From Pseudomonadota bacterium (GTDB lineage: Bacteria > Pseudomonadota > Gammaproteobacteria > QQUJ01), in the NCBI GenBank assembly GCA_008501635.1, contig QQUJ01000029.1:1-64000 (forward strand): a stretch of 64,000 nucleotides of DNA, given 5' to 3'. Below are positions 57,028 through 64,000 of the stretch, in pieces. The first letter of the stretch is position 1. Each line of letters opens with the position of its first letter. Made by a program: the position numbers and the translations under genes. The notes under the pieces are model-generated. The model saw only the letters and a list, made by a program, of their open reading frames with translations, did not search any database and was not told the DNA's origin.

Positions 57028-57921
57028 CTATGAACCCGAATAGCCCAACGAACGCAAAGCGCGTTCGTCGTCCGACCAGCCTTCCCGCACCTTAACCCAC
57101 AATCGCAAAAATACTTTGTGGCCCAGCATGGCTTCTATGTCGATTCGAGCCAACTCACCCACCTTCTTCAACATATGCCCGCCCTTACCAATCACAATTG
57201 CCTTTTGTCCATCGCGCTCGACCCAGATAATTGAACTGATTGTTGTCAGCTCATCCTCTACTTCGAATTGTTCGATTTCTACAGTGAGCGCATAGGGTAT
57301 CTCTTTGCCGAGAAGACGCGTCAGTTTCTCCCTGATAATCTCTGCCGCCAGGAACCGTTCGCTGCGGTCGGTTATTTGATCATCTGGGTAGAGAAATTCC
57401 CCTTGTGGCAATACATTTATCACAGCGTTTTCCAGCGTGCTTACCTGATCTCCGTTCAGGGCAGACAGCGGTACGATATCTTGATAGTCGCGCTTTTTCG
57501 ACATTAACCCCAATACCGGTAACAGCTGATTCTTATCTTTAATCTGGTCGACCTTATTTACGGCCAGAAAGACGGGCGCTTTGACCCGCTTCAGCCGTTC
57601 AAGGACAGACTCGTCCTCTTCCGTCCACCGTGTTGCTTCGACGACAAATATTACGGCATCTACGTCTTCCAACACCGCGGCTGCCGTACGGTTCATATAG
57701 CGGTTCATGGCCCGCTTGGCGTCTGTATGAAGTCCTGGGGTATCGACATAAACCACCTGGGCGTTCTGGACGGTATGAATACCCAATATAGCGTGCCGTG
57801 TGGTTTGTGGGCGTCGGGAGGTAATACTGATTTTATACTTCAGTAGATGATTGAGCAGTGTCGATTTGCCAACATTGGGTCGACCAACAATAGCCACGTA
57901 GCCACTGCGTTTGTTATTCAT
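57028..57921 (-). CDS. era: GTPase Era
   Basis: 297 residues. GTP-binding motifs are GRPNVGKSTLLN (G1), the TTRHAILG switch (G2), DTPGLH (G3), NKVDQIKDK (G4) and SAL (G5). The C-terminal KH domain with VIGKGGHMLKKVGELAR follows. Era binds the 3' end of 16S rRNA and helps 30S assembly. Its start overlaps the end of rnc by 8 bp, the universal rnc-era coupling. The C-terminus WSDDERALRSLGYS is normal. Confidence 0.97.
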   Translation of the reverse strand: MNNKRSGYVAIVGRPNVGKSTLLNHLLKYKISITSRRPQTTRHAILGIHTVQNAQVVYVDTPGLHTDAKRAMNRYMNRTAAAVLEDVDAVIFVVEATRWTEEDESVLERLKRVKAPVFLAVNKVDQIKDKNQLLPVLGLMSKKRDYQDIVPLSALNGDQVSTLENAVINVLPQGEFLYPDDQITDRSERFLAAEIIREKLTRLLGKEIPYALTVEIEQFEVEDELTTISSIIWVERDGQKAIVIGKGGHMLKKVGELARIDIEAMLGHKVFLRLWVKVREGWSDDERALRSLGYSGS

Positions 57922-58597
57922 CGTGAGCGTCGCTCAGTAGCGCGAGCGCCCTCTGTGCCGCCTGCTGTTCCGCACGGCGCCGACTACTACCCTCACCCGC
58001 AACGACATGTTCGAACCCAGGCACTCTACAAATAACACTGAAGATCTGGTCGTGAGGCTGACCCCTTACATCACTCACTTCGTACTCGGGCAATTCTCTC
58101 TGACGCGCCTGCAGATATTCCTGGAGCCTGGTCTTGGCATCCTTGAGTTCATCGACGTCCTCTAACTCATCAATTCGTTCGCCAAGCACCCGCAACACCA
58201 ACGCAGCGGCTTTTTCAAATCCGACATCAAGATAGACAGCACCAATAATGCTCTCCAGTGCATCTGCGAGAATGGAGTCACGCCGAAAGCCACCGCTTTT
58301 CAGCTCACCTGATCCGAGGTAGAGGTACTCACCTAAATCAAGTTCTCGTCCTACTTCGGCCAACGTTTCACGCCGCACCAGACGTGCACGGTATCTGCTT
58401 AACTCCCCTTCGTCTGCCTGGGGGAATCGTCGATACAAAGCCTCAGAAACCGCTAACCCTAGTACGGCATCACCCAGAAATTCCAATCTTTCGTTGTTGC
58501 GACTATCCGCGCTACGGTGTGTCAACGCCTGCCTGAACAACGCTGAGTCGCCAAAATCAACTTCCAGCTTGCGCAGCAATCTGGAATGGTCGACCAT
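57914..58597 (-). CDS. rnc: Ribonuclease III
   Basis: 227 residues. The RNase III signature NERLEFLGDAVLGLAVSEAL (metal Asp/Glu) is present, with the second metal set in ADALESIIGAVYLDVG. The dsRBD runs from about 150 to the end (LQEYLQARQRELPEYEV and the RRRAEQQAAQRAL helix). It processes rRNA precursors and other double-stranded RNA. Start overlaps the preceding DUF4845 stop by one base and its end overlaps era. Complete and ordinary. Confidence 0.97.
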   Translation of the reverse strand: MVDHSRLLRKLEVDFGDSALFRQALTHRSADSRNNERLEFLGDAVLGLAVSEALYRRFPQADEGELSRYRARLVRRETLAEVGRELDLGEYLYLGSGELKSGGFRRDSILADALESIIGAVYLDVGFEKAAALVLRVLGERIDELEDVDELKDAKTRLQEYLQARQRELPEYEVSDVRGQPHDQIFSVICRVPGFEHVVAGEGSSRRRAEQQAAQRALALLSDAHDE

Positions 58598-58968
58598 CAG
58601 CGGGTCGCCACCTCGATACTGTCGGAGAAGACCACTACCGCATCGACATTCAACATAATGGGCACACGCACTTCGTATTCCACTGCAATCTTGAGCAGAC
58701 CGCTTTTCGCATCCTTTGCCACAGTGACATTCTCTCTCTTCACATTAGTGACGTCATTGATATCGAAACGGCGCTGGAGAAGGTTTCTTATCTCTCCTGG
58801 ACTCTTATCCTTGATGCCCACTTCCTGCTGCAGTGATTTCAACGACGAAGTAACGTTGAAGTTCTCCAGATAGGGTGGTACCAGTCGCAGCACCAGCAAG
58901 GTAAAAAAAGCGATCAAGGCCAAGACCATGAGGACACCGACCGCGGTCATCCCCTGTTGCTTTTTCAT
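58597..58968 (-). CDS. DUF4845 membrane protein
   Basis: 123 residues. A single N-terminal transmembrane helix of pilin-like character (MTAVGVLMVLALIAFFTLLVLRLVPPYLENFNV) is followed by a small soluble part with IKDKSPGEIRNLLQRRFDIND. This is the DUF4845 pattern, common between lepB and rnc in gammaproteobacteria; its function is unknown. The ATG with AGGA 8 bases upstream is chosen; a start three codons earlier has its AGGA too close. It ends on the rnc start. Confidence 0.85.
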   Translation of the reverse strand: MKKQQGMTAVGVLMVLALIAFFTLLVLRLVPPYLENFNVTSSLKSLQQEVGIKDKSPGEIRNLLQRRFDINDVTNVKRENVTVAKDAKSGLLKIAVEYEVRVPIMLNVDAVVVFSDSIEVATR

Positions 58969-58998
58969 TGCGCTCATCCTGTGTTTCCCCCTTGGTGT

Positions 58999-59826
58999 TT
59001 ATTCAATACTGTTACCTATTCGATCCCACTCTACTCCACCGTTCCAGTTCATCCAGATCATAAACGCCTTGCCGACCAGGTTTTCCTCGGGTACCGCGCA
59101 CCAAACACGACTATCGTTACTGTTATCACGATTGTCCCCCATAACGAAGTAGTGACCCTCAGGGACTGTGTACTCGCCGTTTTGCAGGCAGGGAGTGGAC
59201 ATATCTCCTGTGGGATCGACAAGTATCTGATGCTCGACATCGCCCAGTTTCTCCCGTAGCAACGCCAACTCCAGCGAATAGCTTGGATTGTTGTCGATGA
59301 TGTATTTGCCTTCAATCTTTAGATCGACCGGTGTTCCATTGATATAGAGGCGTTTTCGATCATAGCGCAAATGATCTCCCGGCAGTCCGATCACGCGCTT
59401 GATGTAGTCCAGTGAGGGATCGCGAGGAAACCGGAACACGACAACATCACCTCGCTGCGGTTCGCCAATATCCAATATCTTGGAATGCGCAACAGGCAGA
59501 CGAAGTCCATAGGCATATTTTTGCACCAGTATGAAATCGCCGACCTGGAGCGTGGGTATCATCGATCCAGAGGGAATTCGAAAGGGCTCGATGACAAACG
59601 ACCTGAGCACAAGAACCGCCAGTAAAATCGGAAAGAACGAGCGCGCATACTCGACAACAACCGGTTCGCCATGCCGAGAGTCCGTGGCATGTTCATCTGT
59701 TTGCGATTTTCCGCCTGCGTCGGATGCAACCCTGCGTTTTGGCGCCCACACCAGAGCATCGATGGCCCAGATCACGCCGCAAATGAGCGTGGTCAGAACG
59801 AGAATGGTTGCAAAATCAAAGTTCAT
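58999..59826 (-). CDS. lepB: Signal peptidase I
   Basis: 275 residues. Two N-terminal helices (FATILVLTTLICGVIWAIDALVW; FFPILLAVLVLRSFVIEPF) precede the catalytic part: Ser in RIPSGSMIPTLQVGDF, Lys in LDYIKRVIGLPGD, and the box YFVMGDNRDNSNDSRVWC. It removes signal peptides from secreted proteins at the inner membrane's outer face. It lies 50 bp after lepA, the usual order, and 30 bp before DUF4845. A long polar stretch (~30-60) links the helices. Confidence 0.96.
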   Translation of the reverse strand: MNFDFATILVLTTLICGVIWAIDALVWAPKRRVASDAGGKSQTDEHATDSRHGEPVVVEYARSFFPILLAVLVLRSFVIEPFRIPSGSMIPTLQVGDFILVQKYAYGLRLPVAHSKILDIGEPQRGDVVVFRFPRDPSLDYIKRVIGLPGDHLRYDRKRLYINGTPVDLKIEGKYIIDNNPSYSLELALLREKLGDVEHQILVDPTGDMSTPCLQNGEYTVPEGHYFVMGDNRDNSNDSRVWCAVPEENLVGKAFMIWMNWNGGVEWDRIGNSIE

Positions 59827-59876
59827 GACGAAATCGTATTTCCTGTTGTTCGAATTACTACGTTGAGAAACACTGG

Positions 59877-61682
59877 CTACTGCTTTTTACCCACTTTGAG
59901 AACCGCAAGAAACGCGTCCTGCGGGATTTCCACCCGCCCTACCTGTTTCATGCGTTTTTTGCCCGCCTTCTGCTTCTCCAAAAGCTTGCGTTTGCGAGTC
60001 GCGTCCCCGCCATAGCATTTGGCGGTCACATTTTTGCGCAATGCCTTGACGGTGGTACGAGCCACCACCTTGGAACCAATAGCCGCCTGGATCGCCACCT
60101 CAAACATCTGCCGTGGAATGAGTTCCTTCATCTTCTCGGTGAGATCCCGGCCGCGCTGTTGCGAAAAATCGCGGTGCACAATAGTCGAGAGCGCGTCCAC
60201 GGTCTCACCATTGATGAGAATATCCAATTTGACCAGCGGCGCCGCCTGGAAGCGGACAAACTCGTAATCAAAGGACGCATAGCCGCGGCTGACCGACTTA
60301 AGGCGGTCAAAAAAATCCAAAACCGCCTCATTCAAGGGCAATTCATAGCTTACTGCAACCTGATTTCCCAGGTACTGCAGCTTCTTCTGCACGCCTCGCT
60401 TCTCTATGCAGAGATTGATCACTGCACCAAGATGCTCCTGTGGAACCAGAATGTGTGCCTCGATGATAGGCTCACGGATTTCTTGAATCATGTTGGGCGT
60501 GGGGAGATGCGCCGGATTGTCAACGTAAACTGTGTTACCGCTGGTATCCAGTACTTCGTAGATGACAGTAGGCGCTGTCGTAATCAGATTGAGGTCGTAC
60601 TCGCGTTCCAGCCGCTCCTGAACTATCTCCATGTGCAGCATACCGAGAAACCCGCAGCGAAATCCGAAACCCAATGCCTGTGAGGTTTCAGGCTCGTAAT
60701 GAAGCGCGGCATCATTGAGGCGCAGTTTCTGCAGAGCGTCTCGAAAATCTTCGTAGTCATCGCTATCGACCGGATAGAGTCCAGCGAACACGCGGGGCTG
60801 AACCTGTTTGAATCCAGGAAGCTGCTTGACGGCCGCCCTGCCCGCCTCGGTGACGGTATCACCGACCGGCGCCCCGTCAATCTCCTTGATCCCCGCTATC
60901 AGATACCCAACCTCACCAGCACGCAGCTGCGGTTGGCGTACCATACGCGGTGTGAAGATCCCGATCTGCTCCGCCTGATAATTGCGGCCCGTGGACATGA
61001 TGCGCAGCTTGGCCCCCTGCTTCATTACACCGTTCACCACACGCACCAACGAGATGACGCCGACGTAGTTGTCGAACCAGGAGTCTATGATCAGCGCCTG
61101 CAGGGGCGCATCCGGGTCGCCTTTGGGTGGCGGTATCCTCTGCACCAGTTGCTCAAGAAGATCGGGAACTCCCAATCCGGTCTTCGCGCTGACCCGTAGG
61201 GCGTTGCTTGCATCCAATCCGATGATTTCCTCTATCTCGTGGCAAACACGATCAGCATCAGCCGAGGGGAGATCGATCTTGTTGATAACGGGCAGTACTT
61301 CCAGCTCCTGGTCGATAGCTGTATAGCAATTGGCAACACTCTGCGCTTCGACCCCCTGGGCCGCATCCACCACCAGCAGCGCACCCTCACAAGCCGCTAA
61401 TGAACGGGATACCTCGTAGGAGAAATCCACGTGACCCGGGGTATCGATAAAGTTGAGCTGATACGTCTGGCCGTCGCGGGCTGTGTAGCCCAAGGTGACA
61501 CATTGCGCCTTGATGGTAATTCCCCGTTCGCGCTCCAGGTCCATCGAATCGAGAACCTGCTCCTTCATTTCACGCGCGTCGAGGCCCCCACATATCTGTA
61601 TGAATCGATCTGCCAGTGTGGATTTACCATGATCGATGTGGGCAATGATGGAAAAGTTACGAATGAGATCGAGATAGCTCAC
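59877..61682 (-). CDS. lepA: Elongation factor 4 (LepA)
   Basis: 601 residues. GTPase motifs [17 protein letters not shown] (G1), RERGITIK (G2), [11 protein letters not shown] (G3), NKIDLPSAD (G4) precede domains II-III and the LepA-specific C-terminal domain ([23 protein letters not shown] at its end). It binds the ribosome and affects translation under stress. Length is normal. It is preceded, on the transcription path, by a strong terminator after the grx gene, so lepA-lepB may start from their own promoter in the short gap. Confidence 0.97.
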   Translation of the reverse strand: MSYLDLIRNFSIIAHIDHGKSTLADRFIQICGGLDAREMKEQVLDSMDLERERGITIKAQCVTLGYTARDGQTYQLNFIDTPGHVDFSYEVSRSLAACEGALLVVDAAQGVEAQSVANCYTAIDQELEVLPVINKIDLPSADADRVCHEIEEIIGLDASNALRVSAKTGLGVPDLLEQLVQRIPPPKGDPDAPLQALIIDSWFDNYVGVISLVRVVNGVMKQGAKLRIMSTGRNYQAEQIGIFTPRMVRQPQLRAGEVGYLIAGIKEIDGAPVGDTVTEAGRAAVKQLPGFKQVQPRVFAGLYPVDSDDYEDFRDALQKLRLNDAALHYEPETSQALGFGFRCGFLGMLHMEIVQERLEREYDLNLITTAPTVIYEVLDTSGNTVYVDNPAHLPTPNMIQEIREPIIEAHILVPQEHLGAVINLCIEKRGVQKKLQYLGNQVAVSYELPLNEAVLDFFDRLKSVSRGYASFDYEFVRFQAAPLVKLDILINGETVDALSTIVHRDFSQQRGRDLTEKMKELIPRQMFEVAIQAAIGSKVVARTTVKALRKNVTAKCYGGDATRKRKLLEKQKAGKKRMKQVGRVEIPQDAFLAVLKVGKKQ

Positions 61683-61713
61683 GGCGCTGCAAATCGGCTT
61701 TGGTCGTGCATCA

Positions 61714-61754
61714 ATGAAAACAGGCCGCGTCCGGGCGCAAGCCCCGGCGCGGCC
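61714..61754 (-). terminator. Terminator after mucD-grx
   Basis: On the minus strand GGCCGCGCCGGGG and its complement CCGGACGCGGCC close a GC-rich stem over a short loop, followed by TGTTTTCATT. It separates the grx/mucD unit from lepA. Confidence 0.75.
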
Positions 61755-61796
61755 TTCCTAAAGGCGCACTAGTATAGCCGATCCCCCCGTGGCGAG

Positions 61797-62066
61797 TCAG
61801 CGATCCAACGCTTGCGAAGGTCGGGTTTCCTCAAGCGCGGCCGCAAGCGCCGTTTCATCGAGAAAATAGTGGCAAATCTCCCGCTCACCCAGCATCAGCA
61901 CCGGGATTCGCTCGCCAAAGCGCCGCTCCAGCGCTGTGTCCCCTTCGATGTCAACGAAGACCACTTCAAAACCATAGCGTTGACGCCACGGCTCCAAGGC
62001 ACGGCGCATCTCATCGCACAAATGGCAGTAACAATTGCCGAACAGACGCAACAGCACCCCGGTCAC
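61797..62066 (-). CDS. Glutaredoxin-family protein
   Basis: 89 residues with the thioredoxin-like fold and redox site C-H-L-C in LFGNCYCHLCDEMRRAL, then RIPVLML with the cis-Pro. Glutaredoxin-2-type small proteins (DUF836) of this kind often sit between mucD/degP and lepA in gammaproteobacteria. It probably reduces disulfides or binds Fe-S in the cytoplasm; the partner is unknown. The start overlaps the serine-protease stop by 4 bp, so the two are coupled. Confidence 0.87.
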   Translation of the reverse strand: MTGVLLRLFGNCYCHLCDEMRRALEPWRQRYGFEVVFVDIEGDTALERRFGERIPVLMLGEREICHYFLDETALAAALEETRPSQALDR

Positions 62067-63493
62067 TCAGGTATTTTCATCGCCAGGAACATCGGGCCGG
62101 TCTTGCGATAGACCAGAACCGCAACCGATTTGCCTTTGGGGAGCTTGTCTACCAGCTCATTGAACTGCTTGAGACCGGTAATCTTTTCATTGTTGATGCT
62201 GGTTATGACATCACCGGCACGCACGCCGGCCGCCTGTGCAGGCCCTTCCTTGAGCGACTTAACGATCAGTGCACCCTTATCGAGCCCCAGTTCCTGACGC
62301 TGTTCTTTTGTGAGCTCCTCAACTTCGATGCCTAACCGGTTGGTGCTGCGCTTCGACTCCTGGCTCTGACTGACGCGCACCTCGTCTTCGGCCGGCAATT
62401 CGCCGATCTTGACGCTCAATTTGGTTGTGCGTCCGTTACGCAGCACTTTGACCGGCACGCTGTTACCAACCGGCGTCTGCCCCACCAGCGGCGGTAATGC
62501 ACTTGAGCTGCTGACCTCGCGGCCATTGAACTCGAGCACCACATCGCCCACCTCAAATCCGGCCTCTGCGGCCGGGCTGTCGGGTAGTACGCGCGCCACC
62601 AGTGCGCCGCGGGGCTTATCCAACCCGAAAGACTCCGCCAGTTCACGTGTCACATCCTGAATCAGGACACCCAGCCACCCGCGAACGACTTTGCCGCGCG
62701 TCTTGAGCTGCTCGACCACATTCATCGCCACATCCATGGGTATGGCGAATGACAGACCCATAAAACCGCCCGTACGGCTATAGATCTGCGAGTTGATGCC
62801 TATCACTTCGCCATCGAGATTGAACAGCGGCCCACCTGAGTTACCCGGATTGATGGCGACATCCGTCTGAATGAACGGTACATAATTCTCGCGCGGCAGA
62901 CTGCGGCCCTTGGCACTCACGATCCCCGCCGTCACCGAATGATCGAATCCAAAGGGGGAGCCAATAGCAAGCACCCATTCGCCGACCTTGAGATCGCCGG
63001 AACTTCCCATCCGTACCACCGGGAGATCACCGTCGGTGGTTACCTTGAGCAGGGCGATATCGCTGCGCTCGTCGAATCCGATCACTTTGGCCTCCAACTC
63101 ACGGCGGTCACTGAGGCGCACGATGATTTCGTCCGCCCCCTTCACCACATGGGCATTGGTCAGCAGGAATCCATCCTTGGAGATAAAAAACCCGGAACCA
63201 AGCGACTTCGAATCAAACTCCTCGGGAATTCCTCCTTCACCCTCCTCACCGAAGAAATGGCGAAAAAGATCGCCGAACGGGCTGTTTTCAGGCAGTTCCG
63301 GAACGCGCAATCCCGGCGGAATCCGGTTGCTGCGCTGCACCTTCTGAGTGGTGCTGATGTTGACGACGGCTGCACTGTTCTGCTCCACCAGTTTGGTGAA
63401 ATCGGGCAGACTCCGGGCCTGCACCTCCTGTGCAATCAGCAACAGCGGCAGAATCACCCATGCACTTGTTCGTAAAAGACTATATGACATCAC
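62063..63493 (-). CDS. mucD: Periplasmic serine protease of the DegP/MucD type
   Basis: 476 residues. Signal peptide MSYSLLRTSAWVILPLLLIAQ leads to a trypsin-like domain: His in LLTNAHVV, Asp in RSDIALLKV, Ser in NPGNSGGPLF. Two PDZ domains follow (GWLGVLIQDVT ... and LGIEVEELTKEQRQELG). It degrades misfolded envelope proteins, activated by sigma-E. The order rseC-mucD-(grx)-lepA matches the Pseudomonas alg/muc arrangement, so the sigma factor and anti-sigma genes are expected beyond the right edge. A 90-bp gap separates it from the rseC gene. Confidence 0.94.
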   Translation of the reverse strand: MMSYSLLRTSAWVILPLLLIAQEVQARSLPDFTKLVEQNSAAVVNISTTQKVQRSNRIPPGLRVPELPENSPFGDLFRHFFGEEGEGGIPEEFDSKSLGSGFFISKDGFLLTNAHVVKGADEIIVRLSDRRELEAKVIGFDERSDIALLKVTTDGDLPVVRMGSSGDLKVGEWVLAIGSPFGFDHSVTAGIVSAKGRSLPRENYVPFIQTDVAINPGNSGGPLFNLDGEVIGINSQIYSRTGGFMGLSFAIPMDVAMNVVEQLKTRGKVVRGWLGVLIQDVTRELAESFGLDKPRGALVARVLPDSPAAEAGFEVGDVVLEFNGREVSSSSALPPLVGQTPVGNSVPVKVLRNGRTTKLSVKIGELPAEDEVRVSQSQESKRSTNRLGIEVEELTKEQRQELGLDKGALIVKSLKEGPAQAAGVRAGDVITSINNEKITGLKQFNELVDKLPKGKSVAVLVYRKTGPMFLAMKIPE

Positions 63494-63584
63494 TCAACAC
63501 TCCTCATGGACGATCCAGCCCTTGCCGATCGACGATCAAATCAATACCAGATGTTTCCCGTATACGGCTCCCGGTCACTACACG

Positions 63585-64000
63585 TCAGCGGGCGGAGGAT
63601 CCCGCACGACGCAGGATGACAGGCTGATACCTCTGCAAGCGGGCTGCGCGCCCACCAAATCCACGCACCCACCACAGCCCGGCGACAAAACCGGCAACCC
63701 CGCCGAGCAGAGCGGACAGATCCCCGACACCGGATACGGCAGTCGCTCCCACCAGCGCACCCAACAGCAACCCGAGCAACGGGATCAGATAGACCGCGAA
63801 CGAACTCTTCAGCAGCGCGTCTTCGCGCACACCCAAAACGATACACTCACCGGGTTTGAGGTGAGCGTTGTTGACAACCTGAACCTCGGCAAACTTTCTT
63901 CCGAAGGTTTTGCCGAGCAGCGCATGACCGCAGCCCGCTTGCGCAGAGCAGTCACCGCAGCTCGAACGTCGCTCGGTCTCCACCCAGGCGCGTTCCCCAT
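63585..64000 (-). CDS. rseC: RseC/MucC-family protein, N-terminus beyond window
   Basis: About 138 residues visible; the frame is open to the right edge (GERAWVETERRSSCGDCSAQ). The Cys set SSCGDCSAQAGCGHALLG and the two helices FAVYLIPLLGLLLGALVGATAVSG and LSALLGGVAGFVAGLWWVRG are the RseC pattern, with a basic cytoplasmic tail. RseC/MucC tunes sigma-E and affects SoxR reduction. The start, usually about 20-25 residues upstream, is outside. It precedes mucD as in the rpoE-rseABC-mucD order. Confidence 0.88.
   Translation of the reverse strand, partial: GERAWVETERRSSCGDCSAQAGCGHALLGKTFGRKFAEVQVVNNAHLKPGECIVLGVREDALLKSSFAVYLIPLLGLLLGALVGATAVSGVGDLSALLGGVAGFVAGLWWVRGFGGRAARLQRYQPVILRRAGSSAR

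Overview
This window comes from a chemolithotrophic, sulfur-oxidizing gammaproteobacterium, probably of the purple-sulfur-bacterium or sulfur-symbiont type (Chromatiales or relatives). The diagnosis rests on a complete reverse-type dissimilatory sulfite reductase operon in the oxidizer order dsrABEFHCMKLJOPN, including dsrEFH and dsrL. It is supported by several typical gammaproteobacterial syntenies: uvrY-uvrC-pgsA-tRNA-Gly-tRNA-Cys, serS-crcB-rarA-lolA-ftsK-trxB, rlmD-cysM near a BarA/GacS-type kinase, and mucC(rseC)-mucD-grx-lepA-lepB-rnc-era-recO-pdxJ-acpS.

Layout. 1-3.6 kb is a decayed accessory segment: an IS5-family end, one AhpD-like gene, a degenerate IS3-family element, a second IS3-family element inserted into it with its catalytic middle deleted, and the first ~50 codons of a tyrosine-recombinase-like integrase, all abutting tRNA-Cys. 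3.6-7.8 kb is core (tRNAs, pgsA, uvrC, a family-5 uracil-DNA glycosylase, uvrY). 7.8-8.9 kb is mostly non-coding with tRNA-Ser and a broken duplicate of its 3' end and terminator. 8.9-9.9 kb holds a Bax-inhibitor-1 family membrane protein and a small membrane protein. 9.9-11.4 kb is a leftward three-gene operon containing a stand-alone Cas6-like (Cmx6-type) protein. 11.9-24.0 kb is the dsr operon, followed by a GAF/HisKA_3 sensor kinase, a NarL-type regulator and a rhodanese (24.1-26.9 kb).

26.9-35.3 kb is the least conventional region. An FHA-GAF-HD-GYP protein is divergent from an apparent operon of a duplicated-domain hypothetical protein, a HEAT-repeat Ser/Thr kinase, two tandem PilT/PilU-type ATPases and a double-FHA protein. 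Read together these look like a phosphorylation-controlled twitching or secretion-ATPase module. 35.3-48.2 kb is housekeeping (siroheme synthase, SerRS, fluoride channel with its DUF190 partner, RarA, LolA, FtsK, TrxB, L,D-transpeptidase, CYTH phosphatase, RlmD, CysM). 48.3-55.0 kb holds a TonB-dependent receptor, a periplasmic binding protein and a very large BarA-like hybrid kinase in one transcription unit. 55.0-64.0 kb is the conserved acpS-to-mucC block, read leftward and running off the window.

How it fits together. DsrEFH and DsrC deliver sulfur to DsrAB in the cytoplasm, and DsrMKJOP takes up electrons through the membrane. DsrL is the NAD(P)H-linked flavoprotein, and DsrN amidates the siroheme made through CysG. 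The neighbouring kinase/regulator pair and rhodanese are candidates for regulation of, or sulfur supply to, this pathway. UvrY and the BarA-like kinase, found at opposite ends of the window, could form one two-component system. No CRISPR array, rRNA or intact prophage was seen. Assignments are from reading protein and DNA motifs; no database search was run.
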